A stretch of DNA of 11,599 nt from Bacillota bacterium (GCA_023409615.1 JAEYRF010000027.1:1-11599), one strand, 5' to 3'; shown: positions 1-6,542, counted from the first letter of the stretch. Program-made: numbers and translations. The notes: a model not told the origin generated them from the letters alone.

Positions 1-341
1 AGCCTTACGGCTCTCAGGGCGACAGCATAAACGGCTTGTGGTCAATAAGCCTCATAGGAATCTCACCTCTCCCAGGATCTCTGCGAGCCGCCCCCATTGC
101 TTGAGTCTGTGGCTGGACGGAAGTAGCATTATCACTGCCCATTTCATTGCGAAACAGTCCACCATAGACTGTTTTATGACCGGGCGTTCCCGCTCGTCAC
201 CTTCGATGCCATCGGTTCGACGGATGTCTTACATCCGCAGGTAGTCTCCGCGCGCCCGTCAATGTCGCTGCCGCTTTTCACACGGCTGGACAGCTCATGT
301 ATTTATGCTGTCTGATATGAAATTTTCAAAGAGCAACAGGG
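1..341. other. Unassigned region with hairpins, no convincing gene
   Basis: No credible gene is visible. The plus strand has a 68-codon open frame (38-244) without a good ribosome binding site and with odd composition. Two minus-strand frames are open for about 50 codons and end at about 52 and 23, but neither has a clear start. Two short hairpins are visible: 153-159 with 167-173 (AACAGTC/GACTGTT), and 221-227 with 231-237 (CGGATGT/ACATCCG, 3-base loop). On the minus strand this lies downstream of the sigma-like gene and its terminator, so it may hold the end of another element gene or a structured noncoding stretch. Confidence 0.4.
21..312. repeat. 11-bp inverted repeat bounding 292 bp
   Basis: GACAGCATAAA at 21-31 is repeated in perfect inverted orientation as TTTATGCTGTC at 302-312. 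The flanks beyond these 11 bases do not match. It could be the basal stem of a long structured RNA, the ends of a small non-autonomous element, or chance. No target-site duplication is evident. Confidence 0.3.
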
Positions 342-345
342 GAAT

Positions 346-385
346 AAAAAAATCCCCTCACTTCTTTAAGGAAAAAAGTGAGGGG
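346..385 (-). terminator. Rho-independent terminator of the sigma-like gene
   Basis: Read on the minus strand, CCCCTCACTT (385-376) pairs perfectly with AAGTGAGGGG (363-354) across a 12-base loop. An A and seven U follow (complement of 346-352). It lies 17 bases past the stop codon of the minus-strand sigma-like gene and is the natural end of that transcript. Confidence 0.85.
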
Positions 386-401
386 TTGGACCAAAAAACT
401 T

Positions 402-812
402 TTATTTTTCTAAAATTTTTTTAAGCTGACTCAGTATTCGTTTTTTGCGATTGTGTATAGTCATGCGCGGAATGCCAGTCTCCGCAGCTAATTGATGCTC
501 GCTTTTCTTGAGGTAAAACAGCGCTATAATCAACTGGCGTTCAGCTTCGTTTAGCAGAAGCAGGCATTGCCGGAGCCTTTCAAGCATATCCCGCTGAACA
601 ATATCATCCTCCATAGAACTCTGGCTTGAGGCTATTATGTATTCCAGTGAAATACCTTTTTCCTCAGCTTCTTCCAGGGAGATGGTATTGTTTGAGTAAA
701 GTTCGGCCTCATAAATCTCATGCTCCCTGTGCTGGTAATAAGCCTTATAGACTTCCTTGGTCACAGGGATGCGTTTTTTGTTGACTACCAACGTATATTT
801 TTTCTGCTCCAT
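402..812 (-). CDS. Sigma-70 region 4-like regulator of the mobile element
   Basis: Predicted 136-residue cytoplasmic DNA-binding protein. Residues about 83-135 form a sigma-70 region 4 helix-turn-helix: the run LNEAERQLIIALFYLKKSE is followed by the recognition helix GIPRMTIHNRKKR. No region 2 is present, so it is not a complete sigma factor. Proteins of this size and layout occur in Tn916-like and related ICEs, where they are annotated as sigma-70 family or Orf7-like regulators. An upstream ATG would give 158 residues. The start at 812 is preferred because GGAGG (821-825) sits 8 bases before it and MEQKKYTLVV is the usual kind of N-terminus. The preceding 590 bases hold a c-di-GMP riboswitch and three minus-strand terminators, and no clear promoter is visible between the last terminator and the start. 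Its targets are unknown; element transfer or excision genes are the inferred ones. Confidence 0.8.
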   Translation of the reverse strand: MEQKKYTLVVNKKRIPVTKEVYKAYYQHREHEIYEAELYSNNTISLEEAEEKGISLEYIIASSQSSMEDDIVQRDMLERLRQCLLLLNEAERQLIIALFYLKKSEHQLAAETGIPRMTIHNRKKRILSQLKKILEK

Positions 813-899
813 GAGCTTGTCCTCCATTTCGTGAATTTGAAAATCCGGAAATGAAGAACAAACGGAGGAGAGCGGCATCTTAGGGCAATTTTGTGCAAC

Positions 900-945
900 A
901 AAAAAAGAGCGTACTTACAGACACAACTGTCTATTTGTACACTCT
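900..945 (-). terminator. Intrinsic terminator in the sigma-gene leader
   Basis: On the minus strand AGAGTGTAC (945-937) pairs with GTACGCTCT (914-906), with one G-U pair. The inner sequence can form a second short stem (AGACA/TGTCT). Seven U follow (complement of 900-906). It lies about 88 bases upstream of the sigma-like start codon, inside the leader. Confidence 0.75.
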
Positions 946-994
946 TAGTATTTATTTCATTTTTGATATGCTCTGATGGTTCGTGTTGATGACC

Positions 995-1027
995 GTACTG
1001 CCCTAATAAACAGTACAGGCTTTTTTT
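995..1027 (+). terminator. Plus-strand terminator-like hairpin
   Basis: GTACTG (995-1000) and CAGTAC (1011-1016) flank a 10-base loop, then AGGC and seven T (1021-1027). The polarity suits plus-strand transcripts, although no plus-strand gene is seen before it. It may protect the leader from antisense transcription, or act only as an RNA hairpin on the minus strand. Confidence 0.45.
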
Positions 1028-1132
1028 AACCGTTTACCGATTAAAGCAACGCATTCAATGATGTCCGCTTCATCACGCCAGGCCGCTGATCGGCAGCGGC
1101 CGTTCGTTTCTTACGACATACTGCGAAAGCAT
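1003..1132 (-). pseudogene. Frameshifted micro-ORF in the leader
   Basis: An ATG at 1132 has GGAGGG 7 bases upstream; that GGAGGG is also the 3' arm of the terminator at 1133-1164. It opens a 19-residue frame, MLSQYVVRNERPLPISGLA, ending at TGA 1073-1075. Next to this, one base out of phase, the protein-like stretch RDEADIIECVALIGKRLKK runs to TAG 1003-1005. Removing one G near 1078-1079 would join them into one product of about 42 residues. It is therefore either a decayed small gene or a short leader peptide. I do not recognise the product. Confidence 0.35.
1081..1101. repeat. 8-bp perfect stem, GC-rich hairpin
   Basis: GGCCGCTG (1081-1088) and CAGCGGCC (1094-1101) surround ATCGG. No U tract follows on either strand, so it is not a simple terminator. 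It lies within the frameshifted micro-ORF in the leader of the sigma-like gene. Confidence 0.6.
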
Positions 1133-1164
1133 AAAAACGCCCTCCAATCCCGCAAGTCGGAGGG
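1133..1164 (-). terminator. Intrinsic terminator in the sigma-gene leader
   Basis: On the minus strand CCCTCC (1164-1159) pairs with GGAGGG (1145-1140) around a 13-base loop, followed by CG and five U (1137-1133). The GGAGGG arm doubles as a possible ribosome binding site for the ATG at 1132, so folding would hide that site. Confidence 0.65.
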
Positions 1165-1196
1165 TTTCGTTTCTGGTCATTTAGGCATGTAGACAG

Positions 1197-1230
1197 ACCC
1201 GCCAAACTCACGTTTTTTTATTTGGCGGGT
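1197..1230. repeat. 10-bp perfect inverted repeat hairpin
   Basis: ACCCGCCAAA (1197-1206) and TTTGGCGGGT (1221-1230) form a perfect stem with a 14-base loop. On the minus strand the loop is A-rich and no U tract follows, so it is probably not a terminator. It follows the riboswitch terminator by about 27 bases and may be an RNA stability or protein-binding element. Confidence 0.6.
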
Positions 1231-1256
1231 GTCGCCTGATGTTGACCTGTCATATG

Positions 1257-1281
1257 AAAAAACCTACCGCAAAAGGGCAGG
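1257..1281 (-). terminator. Terminator of the riboswitch expression platform
   Basis: On the minus strand CCTGCC (1281-1276) pairs with GGTAGG (1268-1263) around a 7-base loop, followed directly by TTTTTT (1262-1257). It starts about 17 bases after the aptamer. Its 3' arm sequence CGGTAG (1269-1264) can instead pair with CTGCCG (1306-1301) in the aptamer's closing stem, which gives a simple terminator/antiterminator switch. Confidence 0.75.
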
Positions 1282-1297
1282 CTTAGCAAGTAATCCT

Positions 1298-1386
1298 TTA
1301 CGGCAGCCAGGCTATCGTAATGCACTCGCATTTTAGACCCTTGGCTTTGCGTCCTTGTCTTTCGGCAAGTTTGCCCCTACTCTCTT
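1298..1386 (-). promoter_or_regulatory. Cyclic-di-GMP-I (GEMM) riboswitch aptamer
   Basis: The minus strand carries the diagnostic GEMM-I pattern in order. GGGGCAAAC is followed by a small hairpin with a GAAA tetraloop (CTTGCCGAAAGACAAG), then GGACGCAAAGCC. The second arm pairs GCCAAGGGTC with GATAGCCTGGC around AATGC-GAGT-GCATT, and the closing GGCTGCCG can pair with the initial GGGGCA. This class binds the second messenger c-di-GMP. A terminator follows immediately and shares bases with the closing stem. Ligand binding should stabilise that stem and leave the terminator free to form, so an OFF switch is inferred. Downstream on the same strand is the sigma-70-like gene. Confidence 0.85.
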
Positions 1387-1404
1387 ATGGATCTTCCTTG
1401 CAAA

Positions 1405-1433
1405 ATTATAACAATATATGATTGTATAGATTT
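1405..1433 (-). promoter_or_regulatory. Candidate promoter for the riboswitch leader
   Basis: A consensus -10 TATAAT (1410-1405, minus) would place the transcript start near 1398, roughly a dozen bases before the aptamer. The -35 region at 17-bp spacing (AAATCT) is poor. The placement fits a leader that begins just before the riboswitch. Confidence 0.45.
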
Positions 1434-1630
1434 AATAAATATTGCTTTTGTTTTATTTTCTTGCTCAAGCGCCGTAAAGCAGGTAAACGGTTATTACTGT
1501 GCAGCCTGCAGTCCCCGGCAGCAAAGTATACTGTGAAATCGTCATCAAGCGGGTTACCGCATGTTTCAATAAAATCGCAATTAAAATTAAAAATAGCATC
1601 CTTAATTTTGATATAATTAGCTCGGTCATT
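1406..1630 (-). pseudogene. Open-frame fragment without start codon
   Basis: A minus-strand frame is open for 74 codons from just after a stop at 1631-1633 to TAA at 1406-1408, with no ATG, GTG or TTG near its beginning. Its middle reads like protein (GNPLDDDFTVYFAAG, then DCRLHSNNRLPALRRLSKK) and its last codons overlap the promoter of the riboswitch leader. It may be the remnant of a gene cut when cargo was inserted. A competing 54-codon minus frame starting at ATG 1629 lacks a ribosome binding site. No family is recognised. Confidence 0.25.
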
Positions 1631-1790
1631 TTATCGTGCATGTGTAATATAAGGAAATTATTTAGCGGTTCATGGCAATTAATTTTGATGGATGAAGTTC
1701 ACTTAAACCTATGAGTGGCTCCTTATATACCTGCTTGCCAGGTGTTACATAATCGCCTCACCTATATGTTATTTACTTATTAGAAATTAC

Positions 1791-1818
1791 TTGCAATTTT
1801 TATATTATTGAGTAATAA
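1791..1818 (+). promoter_or_regulatory. Candidate promoter for the AraC-GNAT/helicase operon
   Basis: TTGCAA (1791-1796) and TAATAA (1813-1818) are 16 bases apart in an AT-rich stretch about 90 bases before the AraC-GNAT start. An alternative -10, TATAAT at 1872-1877, lies inside the left arm of the inverted repeat 1871-1893, with a weak TTAAAG 18 bases before it. Apart from these sites nothing is seen between 1631 and 1908. Confidence 0.3.
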
Positions 1819-1870
1819 ATGTATATACTAACATGCGCAATTTTAATTAAAGGTTAGCAATTTCGTATTG

Positions 1871-1893
1871 TTATAATCAGAAAACGATTATAA
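1871..1893 (+). promoter_or_regulatory. Perfect inverted repeat, candidate operator
   Basis: TTATAATC (1871-1878) and GATTATAA (1886-1893) are perfect inverted copies separated by 7 bases. The repeat ends 4 bases before the AAAGGAG ribosome binding site (1897-1903) of the AraC-GNAT gene. The left arm includes a TATAAT. It could be an operator or a 5'-UTR hairpin that affects translation. Confidence 0.5.
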
Positions 1894-1908
1894 CGGAAAG
1901 GAGACACT

Positions 1909-2760
1909 ATGAAAAATCTTGAAATAGTGATAGCCGCTATCCAATATATTGAAGCACATTTGACAAGCGAAAAGATCAACCTGGATATTGTTGCCGAGGC
2001 AGTACACTATTCGAAATACCACCTCCACCGCATTTTCACCGATACGGTAGGGCTTTCTATACATGACTATACGCAGCGCAGGCAGCTGACTGAAGCTGCG
2101 AAACTGCTGGTTTTTTCAGACAAACCCATTATTGATATAGCAATTTTAGCCGGCTACGACAGTCAGCAAGCTTTCAGTAATGTATTCAAGGTTATGTATA
2201 AGCAGTCTCCTAACCAATATCGAAGAAATGAGGTGTTTTATCCATTGCATCTTGAATACAACTTCAAGGACCAACACGAATCGCTTGAGAGCACGCGAAA
2301 AAGCTCTGTGAGGAAAATCCGCTTTGCCAAAGAAGAGGATATTCCGTTATGGATGGATTTAGTGCTCCTTGTTATTGACGGGTTCCCCTATCTGGAAGAG
2401 GATGAGCATTTAACGGCTCTAAAACGCTATATCGCAAACAAAGGCGCGATTCTTATGACCGATAATAGCATTTCTATTGGAGGTATGATGATCAACTACG
2501 AAACAGGCAGCATCGATTTTTTAGCGGTACATCCGCTTTACAGGAACCAGGGTATTTCTCAAGATCTCTTGAATGTGGCGCTCACCGAGCTGCTGGAGAA
2601 TAAGGAAATAAGCATAACCACATTCCGAGAGGGCGACAAAGCAGATACAGGATATCGAAAGGCTCTTAAGGAGCTGGGCTTCGCCGAGGCGGAGCTTTTA
2701 ACAGAATTCGGATATCCGACGCAAAAAATGATTCTACCCAGGGAGGATTCAAATGACTAA
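1909..2760 (+). CDS. AraC-type regulator fused to a GNAT acetyltransferase
   Basis: Predicted 283-residue two-domain protein. Residues 1-110 are an AraC/XylS DNA-binding domain with both helix-turn-helices: LDIVAEAVHYSKYHLHRIF, then IIDIAILAGYDSQQAFSNVF with the typical SPNQYRR ending. Residues about 134-277 are a GNAT N-acetyltransferase domain. Its core SIDFLAVHPLYRNQGISQDL (201-220) is the beta-4/acetyl-CoA pyrophosphate-binding motif A, and it closes with REGDKADTGYRKALKELGF. AAAGGAG lies 5 bases before the ATG. The stop overlaps the helicase start by 8 bases, so the two are probably co-translated. Such AraC-GNAT fusions are known in Firmicutes, but the acetyl acceptor is not. The protein may sense or modify a small molecule and control its own operon through the inverted repeat just upstream. 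Confidence 0.85.
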   Translation: MKNLEIVIAAIQYIEAHLTSEKINLDIVAEAVHYSKYHLHRIFTDTVGLSIHDYTQRRQLTEAAKLLVFSDKPIIDIAILAGYDSQQAFSNVFKVMYKQSPNQYRRNEVFYPLHLEYNFKDQHESLESTRKSSVRKIRFAKEEDIPLWMDLVLLVIDGFPYLEEDEHLTALKRYIANKGAILMTDNSISIGGMMINYETGSIDFLAVHPLYRNQGISQDLLNVALTELLENKEISITTFREGDKADTGYRKALKELGFAEAELLTEFGYPTQKMILPREDSND

Positions 2761-4867
2761 TGCACAGCAGCTAGACAAGGGCGCATTGCGTACGTCTGTC
2801 CGTATAAATGAAAGTAAAAAGCAACCACCAAATGATACTTCAGCTTTTCCCGATGAAATCGCGCATCTTGAGGATACTAGGTTCAAATTGGATGATGCCA
2901 TAAAGCAGGCGAATGCTTCAGTCGAGCAAATTGACAAAGAATATATGGCTTCTAAGCATTACATGGTGCAGTATCGAGGTGAAATCGATCCACACGAGAT
3001 GTTCCAAAGTGAGCTTGCATTAAAGCAAATTGACAACCGCGGAGCCTTTGCGGTAAAGATTCGAGATAAACTTTTGAAGCTCCTTGATTCACCTTACTTT
3101 GCCCGGATTGACTTTCAAGAAGCATCCCAGGAGACACCTGCCGCCTTTTACATTGGCAGGTTTGCTTTCAGCCATGATAACGAGCTTTTGATTTCGGATT
3201 GGCGCTCCCCGGTCGCAAGCATGTTTTATGATTGCGAAGTTGGCCCGGCGGGATACGATGCCCCTATTGGAAGAATCAGCGGCAAGCTGACAAGTAAGCG
3301 GCAATTTAAAATCAAGAATGGCAATATGGAATACGCGCTGGAGAGCTCGGTTAATATCCGGGATGATATTTTGCAGCGCGAATTGAGCCATACTTCTGAC
3401 GAAAAGATGAAATCCATCATCGCTACCATTCAAAAGGAGCAAAACTTGATCATCCGAAACGAAAAGGCGGGAACCCTTGTTATTCAGGGAGTTGCTGGTT
3501 CAGGAAAGACATCCATCGCACTGCATCGGATTGCTTACTTACTATACCGCTTCAAAGACAGGTTATCGGCAAAAAACGTAGCAATTCTGTCCCCAAACAA
3601 GGTGTTTGGAGATTATATTTCCAACGTACTGCCGGAACTCGGCGAGGAACCTATTTATGAGATGAGCTTTGAAGATATTGCCAGGATACAGCTTGATGGC
3701 GTCATCCGTTTTGAGCGGGACAAGGATCCTTTTGAAGCAAGCGACCCCAAATGGACAGAACGAGTACGGTTCAAATCCACGCTGGATTTTGTAAAGCTTA
3801 TGGACGAGTATTTATCCCGGATGCCTGAAGCTGTCTTTAATCCATCAGATTACACTTTCGGCAGATTCTCTGCCGAAAGCGAATGGATACAAAGCCGTTT
3901 TGCCGCTTATCATAAATATCCGGTTAAACGGCGGCTTCAAATAATCGCGGAGGATATTCATAACCGTTTTGAAACCGACAACTTCATGGAGGAACCTTTG
4001 CCAAAGCCCAGGGCTATCTTAAAAAGCCTGACCACGATGTTGAAGGTTAAGAATACTCTAGCGCTCTATAAAGACTTTTATAAGCAGATGAATATAACCG
4101 ATAAATTTGTGATGCCCGCAAAAGAAATCCTCGAATGGTCTGATATATACCCATTTATCTATTTTTACGCCGCTTTTGAGGGCTTGCAGGAGAGCCGGGC
4201 TATTCGCCATCTGGTTATCGACGAAATGCAGGACTACACACCGGTTCAATATGCGGTGATAAATATACTGTTTCAATGTCATAAAACAATTCTCGGTGAC
4301 TTTGGACAGTTTATTAATCCAAATCATTTGCACACGCTGGGAGACCTGCGTGTGCTATATGAAGGCTCGGAATTTATTGAGCTTAACAAGAGCTACCGCT
4401 CAACCTATGAGATTATTACATTCGCCAAACGGATTAAAAATATTGCAGCCCTTGAAGCGGTCGAGCGTCATGGAGATGATCCCAGCCTCATATGTTGCAG
4501 TAATGAGCAGGAAGAGCTGGCGCAGATAATGGAGAATATGGACTCATTTCAGAATAGCGAGAATGTGACCCTTGGAATAATCCTGAAAACGAACGGCGAA
4601 GCTAAAGCCCTTTATGATTCGCTGTCTAAAAACTACGAGGTTCACTTAATTTCACCGGAAAGCTTGAACTTCAAGAACGGCATAACAATTACCTCAGTCC
4701 AAATGTCAAAAGGCCTTGAATTTGATGAGGTCATCATTCCTGCGGCTAATGACAGTACTTACTTCAGCGAATACGACCGAAGCCTTCTTTATATTGCTTG
4801 CACAAGGGCAATGCACAGATTATCTCTAATATATGCCGGTGAATTGACCCATTTAATTGGTCCATAG
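2753..4867 (+). CDS. helD: HelD/HelR-like RNA polymerase-associated helicase
   Basis: Predicted 704-residue superfamily I (UvrD/Rep-like) ATPase of the HelD family. The N-terminal 30-110 region is helical and charged, as in the HelD arm that enters the RNA polymerase secondary channel. The motifs follow in order: Q-like QKEQNLIIR (227-235), Walker A GVAGSGKT (246-253), Walker B VIDEMQDYTP (488-497), motif III GDFGQF (515-520), motif IV NKSYRST (545-551), motif V QMSKGLEFDEV (650-660) and motif VI LLYIACTRAMHR (678-689). HelD proteins remove and recycle stalled RNA polymerase, and the HelR type can displace rifamycins. The length is near the family's usual 700-780. The start ATG has GGGAGG 6 bases before it and overlaps the AraC-GNAT stop. 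The symbol is by family; a drug-resistance role is inference only. Confidence 0.85.
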   Translation: MTNAQQLDKGALRTSVRINESKKQPPNDTSAFPDEIAHLEDTRFKLDDAIKQANASVEQIDKEYMASKHYMVQYRGEIDPHEMFQSELALKQIDNRGAFAVKIRDKLLKLLDSPYFARIDFQEASQETPAAFYIGRFAFSHDNELLISDWRSPVASMFYDCEVGPAGYDAPIGRISGKLTSKRQFKIKNGNMEYALESSVNIRDDILQRELSHTSDEKMKSIIATIQKEQNLIIRNEKAGTLVIQGVAGSGKTSIALHRIAYLLYRFKDRLSAKNVAILSPNKVFGDYISNVLPELGEEPIYEMSFEDIARIQLDGVIRFERDKDPFEASDPKWTERVRFKSTLDFVKLMDEYLSRMPEAVFNPSDYTFGRFSAESEWIQSRFAAYHKYPVKRRLQIIAEDIHNRFETDNFMEEPLPKPRAILKSLTTMLKVKNTLALYKDFYKQMNITDKFVMPAKEILEWSDIYPFIYFYAAFEGLQESRAIRHLVIDEMQDYTPVQYAVINILFQCHKTILGDFGQFINPNHLHTLGDLRVLYEGSEFIELNKSYRSTYEIITFAKRIKNIAALEAVERHGDDPSLICCSNEQEELAQIMENMDSFQNSENVTLGIILKTNGEAKALYDSLSKNYEVHLISPESLNFKNGITITSVQMSKGLEFDEVIIPAANDSTYFSEYDRSLLYIACTRAMHRLSLIYAGELTHLIGP

Positions 4868-4941
4868 GACAGAAAACCAGTTTTTCTACTTTGGTCCTTA
4901 TATTAAGAGTCCTGAAAAATCAGCCAAAGGCCTAAAACTCA

Positions 4942-4979
4942 AGCCCGTCCCTTTATGTATCGGGCTAGCCACCTTTTTT
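4942..4979 (+). terminator. Terminator after the helicase gene, possibly bidirectional
   Basis: AGCCCG (4942-4947) pairs with CGGGCT (4961-4966). On the plus strand AGCCACC and six T (4974-4979) follow; on the minus strand TTGAGTTTT follows. It lies 75 bases past the helicase stop and directly after the stop of a minus-strand remnant, so it may once have served convergent genes. Confidence 0.5.
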
Positions 4980-5063
4980 CACAAAAGGCAGCAGCTTCTC
5001 GCCAAGATATTTGGGGTTAAGCCCGAAAAAGTTACAGGGCCATTCATAGCATAAAAGTGACTG
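4965..5063 (-). pseudogene. C-terminal gene remnant
   Basis: The minus-strand frame from 5063 to TAG 4965-4967 encodes 32 residues ending LNPKYLGEKLLPFVKKGG, which reads like the C-terminus of a soluble protein. It has no start codon, and a stop at 5064-5066 closes the frame upstream. The stop codon sits in the terminator hairpin. It looks like the tail left by a deleted gene. The family is not recognised. Confidence 0.3.
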
Positions 5064-5450
5064 TCAAAAACCCTAATACACATATCATAATATTGATTGA
5101 AACAAATCATATCATACATAAAAATTGACTAGGAAATGAAACGTGTCTTAGCTATAATATAAAAGATAGGGGGGATGTACTATAAGCGATTTGCATTGTT
5201 ACACAAGAGCAATCCGGCATTTATGAAATTAAGAATATTGTTACTGTTCCTGAATATCAATGGAAAGCCTGTTGAGAATATAATTCTTTCAAGCATAAAA
5301 GGCCGCTATAACTGTGTCAATCATAATAAGAGCTATCCATTTAAATGCTTCATAAACACATCCCTCAAAAAATCTTTATAAATTCTAACATGTTAACCGA
5401 TATTACATTTTTCTACGAGCGTCTAGACTGCAGATTTCATCCGCATGCTC
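5064..5450. other. AT-rich spacer between convergent cargo blocks
   Basis: No convincing gene. A 68-codon plus frame starts at ATG 5175 directly against GGGGGG with no spacer, and its composition is poor. TTGACT (5125-5130) and TATAAT (5153-5158) are present but 22 bases apart, too far for a standard sigma-A promoter. On the minus strand, downstream of the EFR1 gene, GCGGAT-GAA-ATCTGC can form a short hairpin without a U tract. Confidence 0.4.
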
Positions 5451-6542
5451 TCACAATTCGTTTTCTGACAGGCTTTTTTTATCCTCCACAATATTTATTA
5501 GTGTTGTGTCAGGCTCATGATACCTACGATAAAAGTGTGTAAAAGTTGTGTATGTAAAAAATTTATTAACTAAAGGAATTTTAATAAGCCAGGAAAGAAT
5601 GAAGTATGCTGCAAAAAATGAAATCAACATGTAAATATAACTAAGCAGTATAAGAAAGAAGAAAAAATAATTTTTAATTGGTAATATTTTACTTAATCCA
5701 TTTAATACATTGAAAGGAACTGGCAGAGTTGCCACAAAATATAAACCTATTGCAAATGAATGGCTTGCTTCAACTGCCTTAGTAGGACAATAGCCCATAC
5801 ATCTCATACAGCTTTCACATGCAAATGTCCAATAAGGACGTAGTTTCTTACCCCCTACCATTCTTATTGCCTGAACTTGACAACTCCTAGCGCAAAAACC
5901 ACAACCTGTACAATTTCCTGAAGCGAAGAACAATTTCGATAGGAAAAATCGACCTATGACTAAATAACCTAGAGAAACAGGACTTAGTATAAGACCTAAA
6001 ATCAAAAATATAATTCCCCTGTAGGTTTTTTTTCCTTCAAAAATCCTTTTCATAAAAGAATCTGTCTTAACCTTTGCTCTGCCAATAATAAATCTGGAGT
6101 TTTCAAGATTTATACCCCAATGTAAAGACATCCAGTTTGATGGCATGTCAAGGCCCATGATTCCACGAACAATGTAACCCTTTAAAAGTAGTATGAGAGC
6201 AATAAGATAACCTGCTGTACCTTCGAGTCCTGGAAAAGGAATCGATGCAATTATGCTCCCAGCTCTAGTCGCCACTACAAAAGCATGTTTTCCATTTCCA
6301 TGTGGCAAGTGTAAAACATACCGAATTACCTGCCAAGGCGCTGTAAAGCCATGTGTTGGGAAAACTACCCCGACCAAGTTTTTGGCTTTATCTCCCAACC
6401 CTGATTCTTTATAGTATTTTGATATCTGATGTAGCTTTGAGGTTATGCCTTTTTTGTTGGCTATTTCCTCCATCCATGTAGCCGCTCGATAAGAATTTCC
6501 TGTTCCACTCATGAAGTATATTATCATTGAACTATACTGCAT
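5451..6542 (-). CDS. EFR1-type flavodoxin/ferredoxin membrane protein
   Basis: Predicted 363-residue redox protein. Residues 6-165 resemble a flavodoxin domain, with the FMN phosphate-loop sequence MSGTGNSYRA (11-20). Two [4Fe-4S] ferredoxin motifs follow: C211-x2-C214-x2-C217-x3-C221 and C242-x2-C245-x2-C248-x3-C252. Hydrophobic segments at about 107-120, 176-200, 262-285 and 292-323 suggest membrane attachment. This matches the EFR1 family of electron-transfer proteins common in Clostridia and archaea; donor and acceptor are unknown. The frame is open for 60 more codons upstream, but that part is GC-rich and unlike a flavodoxin start. The ATG at 6542 with GGGGGG 6 bases before it places SGTGNS where the family has it. 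It lies downstream of the methyltransferase gene with a 235-base gap, so it probably has its own signals. Confidence 0.85.
   Translation of the reverse strand: MQYSSMIIYFMSGTGNSYRAATWMEEIANKKGITSKLHQISKYYKESGLGDKAKNLVGVVFPTHGFTAPWQVIRYVLHLPHGNGKHAFVVATRAGSIIASIPFPGLEGTAGYLIALILLLKGYIVRGIMGLDMPSNWMSLHWGINLENSRFIIGRAKVKTDSFMKRIFEGKKTYRGIIFLILGLILSPVSLGYLVIGRFFLSKLFFASGNCTGCGFCARSCQVQAIRMVGGKKLRPYWTFACESCMRCMGYCPTKAVEASHSFAIGLYFVATLPVPFNVLNGLSKILPIKNYFFFFLILLSYIYMLISFFAAYFILSWLIKIPLVNKFFTYTTFTHFYRRYHEPDTTLINIVEDKKSLSENEL

Noticed and set aside
38..244. Plus-strand 68-codon open frame
   Set aside because: No ribosome binding site, unusual composition, and it overlaps hairpins; no family recognised.
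1133..1230. CRISPR-like repeats
   Set aside because: The hairpins in the leader have unrelated sequences and irregular spacing; no repeated unit exists.
1422..1714. Two overlapping plus-strand frames of 64 and 71 codons
   Set aside because: No ribosome binding sites, AT-driven composition, and the minus strand reads more like protein.
4857..5054. Plus-strand 65-codon frame after the helicase
   Set aside because: It overlaps the helicase end and a terminator hairpin, and lacks a ribosome binding site.
5175..5381. Plus-strand 68-codon frame after GGGGGG
   Set aside because: The G run abuts the ATG with no spacer and the product has no recognisable character; the nearby TTGACT and TATAAT are 22 bases apart.
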